From: JABURQ01 sp029243145
GTDB taxonomy: Bacteria; Planctomycetota; Planctomycetia; Planctomycetales; Planctomycetaceae
Direction: 5' to 3'
Length of the DNA stretch: 64,000 bases
NCBI GenBank assembly: GCA_965660145.1
Contig: CBFHYX010000002.1
Span: 1-64,000, forward strand
Below the pieces are notes generated by a model. The model was not told where the DNA came from, searched no databases, and saw nothing but the letters and a program-made list of their open reading frames with translations. Below, piece after piece: positions 6,867 through 17,400 of this stretch; position 1 is the first letter of the stretch, and the number at the start of each line of letters is the position of its first letter. The translations under genes and the position numbers were made by a program.

Positions 6867-9059
6867 ATGAGTCGACGCGTACGGCTTGCGCTAGTCTTGC
6901 ATAACCATCAGCCAGTCGGAAGTTATGATCATGTCTTCGAAGATGCCTATCAAACGGCCTATCGGCCGTTTCTTGATGCGTTGATTGCTCATCCCCATAT
7001 TCGTTGCGTACTGCACAACTCGGGGAGCTTGCTGGAATGGCTGGTGAAACGTCATCCCGAGTACATCGATGATGTGAAGCAATTGATTCGTGAAAAACGA
7101 ATCGAACTTTTGGGTGGTCCGTTTTACGAACCCATTCTTGGAGGAATTCCCAAACGAGATCGACATGGGCAAATCACCGCCTACACCCGCTATCTCGAAA
7201 AAGTCTTCGAAACCGATATTCGTGGGATGTGGATGCCTGAACGAGTTTGGGAACAAGGATTTGCCAGTGACCTTGCCAATGCAGGGATGGAATACACGCT
7301 ACTTGATGACTTTCACTTCCGAAACGCGGGCTACTCCGTTGACGACCTGCACGGATTCTATTTGACAGAAGACGAAGGCCGATTGCTGCGGGTGTTTCCT
7401 GACAATGAAAGATTACGGTATCTGATACCTTTCTCGAATCCGTACGACATCGTCCACGAGTTACGGAACATCGCCGAAAGGGTGAAGAACCCGGTGGTCG
7501 TGTTTGGTGATGATGGTGAGAAGTTCGGCTCTTGGCCGGAAACCTTCAAACATGTCTATGAAGATGGCTGGTTGGAAAGATTCTTCGCAATCCTTAAAGA
7601 AAATGATGAGTGGATCGAACTGGTCACTCTGGGAGAAGTTGTCGATCAAGACGCGGCCACAGGGCGATGCTATCTGCCGGATTGTTCTTATCGCGAAATG
7701 ACAGAATGGGTTCTTCCCACTGATAAGCAACTCTCCTATCAAACTGTCGTCAACGAGCTATCTACGAGAGATGACTGGTCGAAAATTCAACAATTTATGC
7801 GCGGCGGGTTCTGGCGAAACTTTCGTACAAAATACTCAGAAGCGAACGAAATGTACGCTCGCATGCAGGAAATCAGCGAACATGTCGAAAACTTTCGCAT
7901 GTCACCCGCAGTACGTGAGAATCTGCAAATGCTGGCCGACGCCCGTGCGGAATTGTATCGGGGACAATGTAACTGCGCGTACTGGCACGGCGCGTTTGGA
8001 GGACTCTACCTTCCTCATCTGAGAAATGCCGTCTACAAACATCTCATCAAATCAGAAAATGCACTTCTCGCCGGAGAAGGCTTGGAAGGGCGTTGGACGC
8101 GAGTCGAGTTTGACGATTACGACCTCGATGATGAGGAAGAAATTAAACTCTCCAGTGACAGCCTCGCCGCCTACATTAAACCTTCGCGCGGCGGCGTGAT
8201 GTATGAACTCGATCTCCGCAAGATTCAGCACAATCTATTGGCAACTCTCAATCGACGCCCGGAGCCTTATCACGAAAAAGTGAAACAAGCGGCCGCCGCA
8301 CAGAATCAATCCGAAGGAAGCATCGAAGACCTCAATTCGATGGTGAAGTTCAAACAACCCGATCTGGATAAGCAACTCCATTATGACACGTGGCCGCGGA
8401 AGTCGCTTGTCGATCACTTATTGTTGCCAGGGGCCAGCTTCGACCAACTTCTTGACGGACGTGCGCGAATTGCCAACCTCCATCAGAAGAGATTCGATTT
8501 TGTCACCGACCGCGACGAGAATGAAGTGCGAGCGGAAATGATCACGCGAATCAACTGGATGGGTCGCCCGGTTGCATTCACGAAGTCTCTCAAAATCACG
8601 AACGAAGATTCTGGGACTTTGCACATTTCGTATGCGTTCGAAAATATGCCACCTAAGGAAACGATTCACTTCGGCATTGAATTTAACTTTGCCGGATTTG
8701 CGGCAGATTGCGACGATCGCTACTTCTACGACAGCAATGGACGGCAATTCGGTCCGATTAATTCACGTCTGGATTGGAGCGACGTGCCTCGTATCGGACT
8801 GGTCGACGAATGGCTGGGAGTCGATGCCTCTCTGGAGTTCTCAAAACCTGCCGGCATTTGGTCGATTCCTATTCAGACGGTCAGCCAGTCTGAGGGGGGT
8901 TACGAATTGGTCTATCAAAGTTGCTCAATGCTGACTCACTGGGAATTCCCGGTATCAGAGGAGGGGCGTTGGGAAGTGGAGATTGCTCTCTCGATTGATA
9001 CATCAATGGCACAGGCCAAGCATTTGGCAGAGACGGGAGCCGCATCCACGCCTCGATAA
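6867..9059 (+). CDS. GH57 alpha-amylase / 4-alpha-glucanotransferase
   Basis: A 730-residue cytoplasmic enzyme of glycoside hydrolase family 57, of the type that cleaves and transfers alpha-1,4-glucan chains. The N-terminal motif LVLHNHQPVGSYDHVFEDAY is GH57 region I. WMPERVW contains the predicted nucleophile Glu125 and VVFGDDGEKFGSWP the acid/base Asp215, at nearly the same positions as in the Thermococcus litoralis glucanotransferase. The C-terminal half matches the DUF1925/DUF1926 beta-domains of those enzymes. Start: ATG with AAGGATGAG upstream. Placed after galT, it probably serves glycogen turnover. It could equally be annotated alpha-amylase; the sequence alone does not fix transferase versus hydrolase. 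Confidence 0.88.
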   Translation: MSRRVRLALVLHNHQPVGSYDHVFEDAYQTAYRPFLDALIAHPHIRCVLHNSGSLLEWLVKRHPEYIDDVKQLIREKRIELLGGPFYEPILGGIPKRDRHGQITAYTRYLEKVFETDIRGMWMPERVWEQGFASDLANAGMEYTLLDDFHFRNAGYSVDDLHGFYLTEDEGRLLRVFPDNERLRYLIPFSNPYDIVHELRNIAERVKNPVVVFGDDGEKFGSWPETFKHVYEDGWLERFFAILKENDEWIELVTLGEVVDQDAATGRCYLPDCSYREMTEWVLPTDKQLSYQTVVNELSTRDDWSKIQQFMRGGFWRNFRTKYSEANEMYARMQEISEHVENFRMSPAVRENLQMLADARAELYRGQCNCAYWHGAFGGLYLPHLRNAVYKHLIKSENALLAGEGLEGRWTRVEFDDYDLDDEEEIKLSSDSLAAYIKPSRGGVMYELDLRKIQHNLLATLNRRPEPYHEKVKQAAAAQNQSEGSIEDLNSMVKFKQPDLDKQLHYDTWPRKSLVDHLLLPGASFDQLLDGRARIANLHQKRFDFVTDRDENEVRAEMITRINWMGRPVAFTKSLKITNEDSGTLHISYAFENMPPKETIHFGIEFNFAGFAADCDDRYFYDSNGRQFGPINSRLDWSDVPRIGLVDEWLGVDASLEFSKPAGIWSIPIQTVSQSEGGYELVYQSCSMLTHWEFPVSEEGRWEVEIALSIDTSMAQAKHLAETGAASTPR

Positions 9060-9268
9060 TCGAATCTTGGCTCGCGGAATCTTCACGATCCCGATAAACG
9101 GTGAAAGATTGCCAGATCTGGGTGAAATCCGGTGCCTGTTGATTCTGTTTTTGCAGCAGGATTGCTACACTTTTCGAATTCCCACAGTCGGTCATCAGCC
9201 TTTCAACGGATACCGAGAGGCGACTGCTCCGTCCGATTGCCACCTTCGATTATTAAGCCTCCCACCCC

Positions 9269-11083
9269 ATGCAACGTCCAGATCTGCGTAACATTGCCAT
9301 TATTGCCCACGTTGACCACGGTAAAACCTCCTTGGTCGATTGCCTGCTTAAACAGAGCGGTCAGTATCGAGATTCGCAACTGACACAGGATTGCATCCTC
9401 GATTCAAACGATCTGGAACGCGAACGAGGGATCACCATCTTGGCCAAGAATATCGCCTTGGCTTGGGACGGTGTTCACATCAATATTATCGATACACCCG
9501 GTCACGCGGATTTCGGCGGAGAAGTCGAACGAGTTCTGCAAATGGCAGATGCCGCACTCATCCTGATCGACGCCTTTGAAGGACCAAAACCACAAACCCG
9601 ATTTGTCGTACAGAAAGCGCTCGAGGTTGGCCTCAAACTCATCGTCGTCGTCAACAAAATTGACCGTCCCGATGCACGCGCCGAAGAAGCACTCAGCGAA
9701 GCTTTTGACCTGTTTGTCGAGTTGGGTGCCGACGACGAAACACTCGACTTCCCTTACATTTTTACATCAGCCCGCGATGGATACGCAACAGACGATCCCA
9801 CAATTTTGGAAGGGGATTTTCGACCACTGCTCGACCTGATCGTGAAAGAAGTCCCTTCGCCCGATGTTGAACCGGACCATCCATTGCAGATGATGGTCAC
9901 ATCACTTGAGTGGTCCGAATATGTGGGTCGAATCGCCACAGGACGCATCAATTCTGGATCGGTCAAGCAAGGCGACCCGGTCTTGTTGATGAAAGAAAAC
10001 GACGAAAACATCAAATGCAAAATTGAGAAGCTCTATCTCTTTGACAAACTCGGAAAGGTCGAAGCGACCGAGGCGAAAGCTGGCGACATTGTTGCGATGG
10101 TGGGCCTCGACTCACCTGAGATTGGTGACACAGTTGCACATGTCGAAAAACCAGTTGCACTCAAACGGATCAAAGTTGATGAACCCACATTGTCGATGGT
10201 CTTTACCGTCTCCAATTCCCCTCTCGCCGGGCAAAGTGGAAAGTTTTTGACGAGTCGCCACCTGAGAGCCCGGTTGATGCGAGAACTGGAATCCAATGTC
10301 GCGCTGCGAGTGACAGAACGTGATGAAAAAGAGAGTTTCAATGTCGCCGGTCGCGGAATTTTGCATCTGTCGATCCTCATGGAACAAATGCGTCGCGAAG
10401 GGTTTGAATTCTGTGTCGGAAAGCCGGAAGTCATTCGCAAGCAAGTGGATGGTCGTTGGCACGAACCGTTCGAGCTTTTACATGTGGATGTACCTAACAA
10501 CGAAGTCGGCCCGGTGATGGAGATTGTCGGCGGTCGCCGAGGACAGATCGAAGAAATGAACGCTGGTGAAGGAAATTTAACACATTTGAAATTTCTGATC
10601 CCCGCTCGAGGATTAATCGGTTTGAGAACTCGATTGCTCAACGCAACTCGTGGTGAAGCCGTGATTCACCATCAGTTTGACAGTTATCAACCGATGGAAG
10701 GGGAGGTTCCGTCACGAGCCAACGGTGTGTTAGTCTCTCAAGAGCGTGGCAAGGCTGTCGGCTATGCCCTTTGGAAACTTCAGGATCGTGCCGACATGTT
10801 CGTGAAACCGGGCGACGATCTGTACGTCGGGATGATCGTCGGGGAAAACGCTCGCGACAATGATATGACGGTCAACCCGATCCGTGAAAAGAAGCTGACA
10901 AACGTCCGGTCTTCAGGGGCAGATGACAACATCATGCTCAAACCACCGAGAGATATGTCACTCGAAGCCTGTCTGGAATACATTGAAAGTGACGAATATG
11001 TCGAAATCACTCCTGCTGTAATTCGCTTGCGTAAAATCTATCTCACTGAACAAGAACGCAAGCGTCAGCATCGCGGCGGATAG
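9269..11083 (+). CDS. typA: Translational GTPase TypA/BipA
   Basis: A 604-residue ribosome-binding GTPase acting in ribosome assembly and stress adaptation. All G motifs are intact: AHVDHGKTSLVD (P-loop), RGITILAKN (switch I), DTPGHADFGGEVER (G3), NKIDRPDA (G4) and the following SA of G5. Domain II, the EF-G-like domain III (LRVTERDEKESFNVAGRGILHLSILME) and the BipA-specific C-terminal domain (GLIGLRTRLLNATRGEAVIHHQFD) follow in order, and the length is normal. It is monocistronic by position; no strong Shine-Dalgarno precedes the ATG. Confidence 0.96.
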   Translation: MQRPDLRNIAIIAHVDHGKTSLVDCLLKQSGQYRDSQLTQDCILDSNDLERERGITILAKNIALAWDGVHINIIDTPGHADFGGEVERVLQMADAALILIDAFEGPKPQTRFVVQKALEVGLKLIVVVNKIDRPDARAEEALSEAFDLFVELGADDETLDFPYIFTSARDGYATDDPTILEGDFRPLLDLIVKEVPSPDVEPDHPLQMMVTSLEWSEYVGRIATGRINSGSVKQGDPVLLMKENDENIKCKIEKLYLFDKLGKVEATEAKAGDIVAMVGLDSPEIGDTVAHVEKPVALKRIKVDEPTLSMVFTVSNSPLAGQSGKFLTSRHLRARLMRELESNVALRVTERDEKESFNVAGRGILHLSILMEQMRREGFEFCVGKPEVIRKQVDGRWHEPFELLHVDVPNNEVGPVMEIVGGRRGQIEEMNAGEGNLTHLKFLIPARGLIGLRTRLLNATRGEAVIHHQFDSYQPMEGEVPSRANGVLVSQERGKAVGYALWKLQDRADMFVKPGDDLYVGMIVGENARDNDMTVNPIREKKLTNVRSSGADDNIMLKPPRDMSLEACLEYIESDEYVEITPAVIRLRKIYLTEQERKRQHRGG

Positions 11084-11092
11084 GCGTTCGCT

Positions 11093-12430
11093 TCAGTTTG
11101 CATTCGGGGTCAGTTTGAGATCAGGGAAGAGGCTTTTTGCCTTGTCGCGATATTCTTTCGCAGCATCATTTTGATCTAACGACTCCAACTCTTCAGCCTT
11201 TTTCAGAAAGGCTTCCGCAACTGTCGGATCAAGCCGTTTGGCGGAGTGAAAATCTTCCAATGCCTGGTCAATTTTACCCAGCTTGAGAAACGCCTCGCCC
11301 CGCAGTGAATAGATTGGTTGCAGCGGGTTGATTGCGAGTGCTCGTGAGCAATCATCGATGACCAGATTGTATTCTTCCAGTTCAAACCGAGCTTTCGCAC
11401 GACCATACCATGCTTGCGGCAGATTATCATTCAGTTGTACGGCACGATCAAAGTCCAGCAATGCTTTCTTGAAGTGACCGTCTCGAAACGCCAGTTCTGC
11501 TCTCGCCAGATACCCGATGGCATTGGCGGGTTGTCGAGTAATCTGCTGGTTCACGAGAGAGCGTTGCTGGAGTTGTTTCCATTGATTGGCGTCATTGCTG
11601 GCTTCAATGTTCATTCCGAGCTTAAGATACGCCATTCTCCGATGTTCGAAATACTTGGGATTCTTCGGTTCGAGCATGATACATTTTGTGAAATTGGCGA
11701 CTGCCGATTGATAGTCCTCTTTTTCGTAATCGATCAGCCCGAGATTGTTATGAGCGTTTACCGCATCGGGATTGATTTTCAAAGCGGCATTGTAATCGGC
11801 AAGCGCTTTGTCGAACTGTTTAAGTTGATATGCGGCAAAGCCTCGATTGATGAGAGCGTCGACATAGTCGGGTTTGATCTTGATTGCTGTCGAGAGTGAT
11901 TTTCGTGCCTTCGTCAATTCCCCAGAAGTAATTTGAATCAGCCCGAGATGATTCCACGCCGCAAAGAACTGAGGGTCAATTATGACCGCTTGTTCGATAT
12001 GTTTTTGTGCGGCGGCAACTTCTCCTACCGAGAAGAGATAAAATCCGACTTCATCTTGCAAAGGCGCATTATTAGGATCGAGCTGAACGGCTTGCGTGTA
12101 GTCGGTCATTGCGGACGAAGATTGCCCCGTCTTCTGATGCAAGATGGCACGGATACGATACAACGAGGAATTCTCGGGGTGGTTAACCATGGCACGCGAG
12201 ATCACATCCATCGCCTGACGGAAGTTTCCCACCTGAAGCAATTTGTTCGTCCGCTTTATGATGGAATTCAGATTCGCCTCTTGTTCAGAGGTTGGCTTCT
12301 CGTTTTGTCCCTCATCGGTTCCCGTAGCACCTTTTTCGTCAACAGATTGGGTGACTTCACTCTCCTCGCTGGAACCACAGCCAACGCTGAGCAAACAAAA
12401 TGCAGACAAAAATAAAAGGTATCGCCACAT
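11093..12430 (-). CDS. TPR-repeat lipoprotein
   Basis: A 445-residue exported lipoprotein. The signal ends in the lipobox LSVGC (Cys18), so the protein should be lipid-anchored in a membrane. A low-complexity acidic linker (about residues 19-55) leads to at least nine tetratricopeptide repeats from about residue 60 to 430, for example LQDEVGFYLFSVGEVAAAQKH and AHNNLGLIDYEKEDYQSAVA. TPRs mediate protein-protein contacts; no catalytic domain is visible. It converges on typA (stop codons 9 bp apart) and is transcribed divergently from ispG. Confidence 0.87.
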   Translation of the reverse strand: MWRYLLFLSAFCLLSVGCGSSEESEVTQSVDEKGATGTDEGQNEKPTSEQEANLNSIIKRTNKLLQVGNFRQAMDVISRAMVNHPENSSLYRIRAILHQKTGQSSSAMTDYTQAVQLDPNNAPLQDEVGFYLFSVGEVAAAQKHIEQAVIIDPQFFAAWNHLGLIQITSGELTKARKSLSTAIKIKPDYVDALINRGFAAYQLKQFDKALADYNAALKINPDAVNAHNNLGLIDYEKEDYQSAVANFTKCIMLEPKNPKYFEHRRMAYLKLGMNIEASNDANQWKQLQQRSLVNQQITRQPANAIGYLARAELAFRDGHFKKALLDFDRAVQLNDNLPQAWYGRAKARFELEEYNLVIDDCSRALAINPLQPIYSLRGEAFLKLGKIDQALEDFHSAKRLDPTVAEAFLKKAEELESLDQNDAAKEYRDKAKSLFPDLKLTPNAN

Positions 12431-12629
12431 AGCGGTCGATCTCCCGAAAGTCGATTAAAAGAGTTATCTTCAAGGTGGGCTTGTAGTTCCGTCAGAAAAA
12501 TGTGTCAATCCCGAACCAGCAAGAACTGCCGGTTTCTCTGCCCACCAACAATCGTCATTTGACTCTCCAACGGCTACAATAAAGAAGACGTAACAATTGT
12601 GTCATTCAACTCTTACGAGCAGATATATC

Positions 12630-13778
12630 GTGGAATTACCTCGCAACCCGACCCGCGCTGTCCGCATTGGCTCCATTACGATTGGAGACGGAAACCAAAT
12701 TGCCGTCCAATCGATGACTGCCACTAAAACAACCGACATTGATAAAACGGTTTCACAAATTCACCAACTCGAAGAGGCTGGCGCCGATGTTGTTCGCGTG
12801 GCTGTGGACAGTAACCGCGAAGCGGAAGCATTGATCGAGATTCGCAAACAGACTTCTGCCAATCTGAGCATCGACCTGCAAGAGAACTACCGCTTGGCGG
12901 AAGTGGTGGCTCCTCATGTTCAAAAATTGCGGTACAACCCTGGACATCTCTATCATCACGAACGGGACAAACCCTGGCAGGAAAAAGTTGCTTACATCGC
13001 TTCTGTTGCCGCCGACAATGATTGTGCGATGCGCGTTGGCGTGAACTGTGGCTCTGTCGATCCCGCCAAAAAAGACAAGTACGATCCTGCCGACTCGATC
13101 TCGCCTATGCTGGAAAGCGCACTCGATCACTGTAATTATCTCGACTCGATCAACTTCACCCGATACTGCGTCTCGTTGAAAGACTCCGAGCCAGAGAAGG
13201 TGATCGAGGTCAACACTCGATTCGCCGAGCAGCGTCCCGAGATCCCTTTGCATTTGGGAGTCACCGAAGCTGGGATGCCTCCCGACGGAGTGATCAAAAC
13301 GCGCATCGCATTTGAGCAACTGATTAGTAAAGGAATCGGTGACACCATTCGTGTGTCACTCACAGTCTCCAATGATCGAAAATACGAAGAGATTGAAGCG
13401 GGACGTTCTATCCTCGATGACATCGCCAATGGTCGAGTTCGTTCGTTTGTCGACTTCGGCCTCAAGGGACTGAACATCATCAGTTGCCCAAGTTGTTCTC
13501 GAGTCGAGAATGAAGCCTTTGTCGAATTGGCCGAAGACGTTCGTGACATGACGGAGTACGCGAAGGAACACAAGATCACGATTGCCGTCATGGGTTGTCG
13601 AGTGAACGGCCCAGGTGAAACCGACGATGCAGACTTGGGATTGTGGTGTGCCCCGAACTTCGTGAATCTGAAAAAAGGCGAAGAAGAGCTTGGCGCTTAT
13701 CCGTATGACGAAATCCTCGGGAAACTGAAAGCCGAACTGGATGCGTTGATTGAACAGCGAACTGCTCAAACGCATTAA
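12630..13778 (+). CDS. ispG: 4-hydroxy-3-methylbut-2-enyl diphosphate synthase (flavodoxin/ferredoxin)
   Basis: The GcpE/IspG enzyme of the non-mevalonate isoprenoid pathway, converting MEcPP to HMBPP with a [4Fe-4S] cluster. The N-terminal TIM barrel begins RNPTRAVRIGSITIG and AVQSMTATKTTD. The cluster domain has NIISCPSCSRVENE (CxxC) and GCRVNGPGE, whose Cys is the third ligand. It is the short form without the extra domain found in plants and chlamydiae. The start is uncertain: the GTG at 12630 fits the family's usual beginning, while an in-frame TTG at 12597 after AAAGAAGACG would add 11 residues. Confidence 0.94.
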   Translation: MELPRNPTRAVRIGSITIGDGNQIAVQSMTATKTTDIDKTVSQIHQLEEAGADVVRVAVDSNREAEALIEIRKQTSANLSIDLQENYRLAEVVAPHVQKLRYNPGHLYHHERDKPWQEKVAYIASVAADNDCAMRVGVNCGSVDPAKKDKYDPADSISPMLESALDHCNYLDSINFTRYCVSLKDSEPEKVIEVNTRFAEQRPEIPLHLGVTEAGMPPDGVIKTRIAFEQLISKGIGDTIRVSLTVSNDRKYEEIEAGRSILDDIANGRVRSFVDFGLKGLNIISCPSCSRVENEAFVELAEDVRDMTEYAKEHKITIAVMGCRVNGPGETDDADLGLWCAPNFVNLKKGEEELGAYPYDEILGKLKAELDALIEQRTAQTH

Positions 13779-13872
13779 TCTAGTCTCTTGAATTTTCCCG
13801 GAAAATAGATGACTTTGTCTTAGTCACTGTGTTGTCGAGATTCTAATCTGAGCCTGCAAAAGTCCGCTACTC

Positions 13873-14073
13873 ATGAAAACCCGATATCTCTTTGAATTTC
13901 ACGATCAGCCCTCCACGCCGGCTCCTATTCGCAAAACGATTCTCGATTGTCTGAGGATGTGTAACAGCCGCTTTCGCCCTTACAATCAAGAAGTGAGTCG
14001 AGAAATCACTGAGATTTGCAAAGAGCGGAATCTGACAACGGTTGTCGAGTTGGGAGCCGGACACGCGCCAATC
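13873..14073 (+). pseudogene. 5' fragment of a SAM-dependent methyltransferase-like gene
   Basis: The first about 67 codons look like a real gene: MKTRYLFEFHDQPSTPAPIR, then EITEICKERNLTTVVELGAGHAPI, ending in a class I methyltransferase motif I (VELGAGHAPI, the SAM-binding loop). Immediately after this glycine-rich loop the protein becomes unrelated, because the DNA is now the antisense of a different gene (the VIT1-like fragment). The remaining two thirds of the methyltransferase are absent. The frame happens to stay open to 14178, but that tail is meaningless. Confidence 0.65.
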
Positions 14074-14303
14074 AGATTCGCAACACCCAAAACAATGACG
14101 ACGCCGGAAGAAAGCCCGGCCCCGGCGACTCTCGAGACAATCGCAAATGTTGTCACCGCTCCATCAATCGCACCGTAGACAAAATCTTTCAGGTAACTGT
14201 GATTCGGCCCCTCATTGAGCCGTGCGCGGACTGCGTCTGGAGTGTGCTCGTCACGCAGTTTTTCGAGCTGGGAATTTTGCGAGTTCGGGGAGTGGGAATT
14301 CAT
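14066..14303 (-). pseudogene. 5' fragment of a VIT1/CCC1-family transporter gene
   Basis: The first about 79 codons read as the N-terminus of a VIT1/CCC1-type iron/manganese transporter: HSYLKDFVYGAIDGAVTTFA followed by VAGAGLSSGVVIVLGVANLIG. This covers the first membrane helices, after which the family motif should continue (normally ADGFSMAASNYL). Instead the frame runs into the antisense of the methyltransferase fragment. The start ATG at 14303 has GGTGAAA upstream. Four-fifths of the transporter are missing. Confidence 0.75.
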
Positions 14304-14364
14304 GCAGTTTCACCGTAATGACAGGCTTCAGAATGTTACATAGTAGTCATTTGATAAGGGACTC

Positions 14365-14373
14365 TGCTATACT
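14365..14373 (+). promoter_or_regulatory. Candidate extended -10 promoter for the sulfatase fusion gene
   Basis: TGCTATACT matches an extended -10 (TGnTATAAT) about 95 bp before the chosen ATG. No good -35 is present at normal spacing (TTGATA lies only 11 bp upstream), so this is a weak prediction. Confidence 0.3.
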
Positions 14374-14467
14374 GAAAAGTCCTCATTTTCCCATGATCGA
14401 GCCGACATACTCACATTGGAATCACCACACTCATCACTCAGACAATAACCACACAGGAGCTTTACTC

Positions 14468-17400
14468 ATGCTTCGACTGTTCATTGCAGCGAACTTCTTG
14501 CTGCTTGCTTTGTTCCAGCAACCGGGATTTTCGCAAAACAATTCGACATCCAGTCGTCCGAATGTTGTCTTGATCATTTCCGATGATCAGGCATGGAACG
14601 ATTACAGTTTTATGGGGCACGAGCAGATTGAAACCCCACGACTCGATCAACTGGCAAAAGAGTCTCTGATTTTTGCTCGTGGATATGTTCCCGACAGTCT
14701 CTGTCGTCCCTCCTTGGCCACAATTATTACCGGGTTGTATCCGCACCAGCACGGCATCGTGGGGAATGATCCACCACCACCGGCTGATTTGGCCGATGCC
14801 CCCAAAGGAAAACAACGCCAGGATCCGCGTTACTTACAACAACGAATCGAGTACATCAAACACATCGACAATGATCCGCGGCTGGCGGCAATTCTGCAGA
14901 CGCACGGCTATGTCAGCCACCAATCAGGAAAATGGTGGGAAGGAAATTTCTCACGCGGTGGATTTACCCACGGGATGACTCATGGAGATCGCACCAAAGG
15001 TGGTCGTCATGGAGATAAGGGACTCGATATTGGCCGTAACGGGATGAAACCGGTTTTCAATTTCATCGATCATGCCGTGGAAGAAGAAAAACCTTTCTTT
15101 GTCTACTATGCTCCTTTCCTCCCACATACTCCCCATAATCCACCAAAACGCCTGCTCGACAAGTACAAGAAAAAGACGCCTCATCTCGCCGTGGCGAAAT
15201 ATTGGGCCATGTGCGAATGGTTCGATGAAACCTGTGATCAATTGCTCGATCATCTTGATCAAAAGAAGGTTTCCGATAACACCATCGTGCTGTATGTGAC
15301 CGATAATGGCTGGATTAATCTCGAAGATCGATCAGCCTACGCTCCCCGTTCAAAGCGATCACAATACGATGGTGGAACGCGGACTCCCATCATGGTTCGC
15401 TGGCCCGCAAAGGTCGCACCAAAAATGGACAAAGAGAATCTGGCAAGTTCAATCGACCTTGTGCCGACAGTCCTGGCGGCACTGGGGCTCGAAGATGAAA
15501 TCACAAAAGAGATGGACGGCATCAATTTGTTGGATGCGAAAGCCGTCGCATCTCGTAAAGCGATCTTCGGTGAAATCCTCGAACACGACATTCAGCATAT
15601 GACCGATCCCGTTGCCAGCCTGATGTATCGTTGGGTCATTGATGGCGATTACAAATTAATCCTTCCATTCTCCAAACGCCTACCGAATGCAAAAACGGAA
15701 CTTTTTAATCTCAAGTCCGATCCCTTTGAGAAAAACGATCTCTCTGCAAAAATGCCGGGGCGCGTTGAAGAACTGACGGCCAAGATTGAAGCATGGTGGC
15801 CCATCACAACGAAGACTTCTTTTCAGGTCCCCGCTCAGTCTGCCGACGACGGACTCTCAGCGAGTGGTGCCCAGCCACATTGGATTTGGACATCTGAGAC
15901 AGCAAAAGATGGAGAAGTGGCTTTTTTTCGCAAGGAGTTTTCTCTCAAAGGCCGAATTACGACCGCGAACTTGTATGTGACCGGCGATGACGAGTGTCGG
16001 GTGTTTCTCAATGGGAAGCAGGTGTGTGAATCTATCGGCTGGGATCAGGTGACTTATCATGATCTCTCTGATGATTTGAAAACCGGACGCAACGTGATTG
16101 CTGTTCGTGGAAAAAACGGAACCAGTGCCGCCGGTGTTCTCCTCAAACTCGATCTGGAAACAGGAAGTCAGGGCACAAAAACACTGGTCTCTGACGAAAG
16201 CTGGAAAGTCACCAACCAATCATACAAAAACTGGAACGCCCCGAACCATCAAGATGGCGAATGGACGAAAGCGGTTTCATTAGGACTTCTCGGTACTGGT
16301 CCCTGGACCTCCGTGAATTCGGAATCCTTAGTGAATGTTGTCAAGCTGCGGGAACCGACTGCAACGCCGATTGAGAATATGATCATCAAAAAAGGATTTA
16401 ATGTCGAACTGCTTTACACCGTGCCCAAAGACGAGCAAGGATCGTGGGTCAATATGTGTACCGACCCCAGTGGACGACTCATTGTTTCCGATCAATACGG
16501 CAAGCTGTATCGAGTCACTCTGCCTCACCTCTCCAAGACCATAAAAGAACTTTTGATTGAACCGATCAATGTCGACATTGGAGAAGCACAGGGCTTGCTT
16601 TGGGCCTTTGACAGTTTGTATGTCATGGTCAACACAGGCGGGAAATTCAAAAGTGGTTTGTACCGTGTGACCGATACCGATAACGACGATCAACTCGATA
16701 AGGTTGAAATGCTGCGTGAATTAAATGGACGAGGAGAACACGGACCGCATGCCATCGTGAAAACCCCGGACGGCGAAGGTCTTTACGTTGTCTGTGGAAA
16801 TGGCACCAAAATCACCAATTATGATTCCACTCGTGTCCCACCATTATGGAATGAAGATCAATTGTTGGATCGAGTGCTCGGTCGCTTTATGGTCGGCGTT
16901 CCCGCTCCCGGTGGATGGGTGGCCCGCATCGATCCTGAAGGAAAGAACTGGGAACTGATGACGACCGGATTCCGCAACGAATTCGATGCGGACGTCAATA
17001 TGTTTGGTGACATGTTCACCTACGATGCCGACATGGAATGGGACTTGAATACACCTTGGTATCGACCAACTCGAATTTCTCAAGTGGTCAGTGGTGGAGA
17101 ATTTGGATGGCGCAGCAGTGGTGCGAAGTTTCCCGAATATTACGCAGACTCCGTCCCACCAACAATTAATATCGGTCCAGGATCTCCAACGGGTGTCACG
17201 TTTGGTTACGGTGCAAAGTTCCCTCAGAAGTATCAGAAAGCCTACTACGCCGCTGACTGGAGCTACGGAATTCTTTACGCAGTCCACATGGAACCGGATG
17301 GTGCGTCTTACAAAGCGACACAGGAAATTTTCATTTCCGGTTCACCGCTTCCATTGACTGATGTCATCATTCATCCCAACGATGGAGCGATGTACTTTAC

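Noticed and set aside
12559..12580. TTGACT/TACAAT promoter of ispG
   Set aside because: Spacing is only 10 bases, too short for sigma-70.
14222..14467. A longer start of the sulfatase fusion
   Set aside because: The extra 82 residues overlap the VIT1-like fragment and lack a signal peptide; ATG 14468 has AGGAG and a signal peptide.
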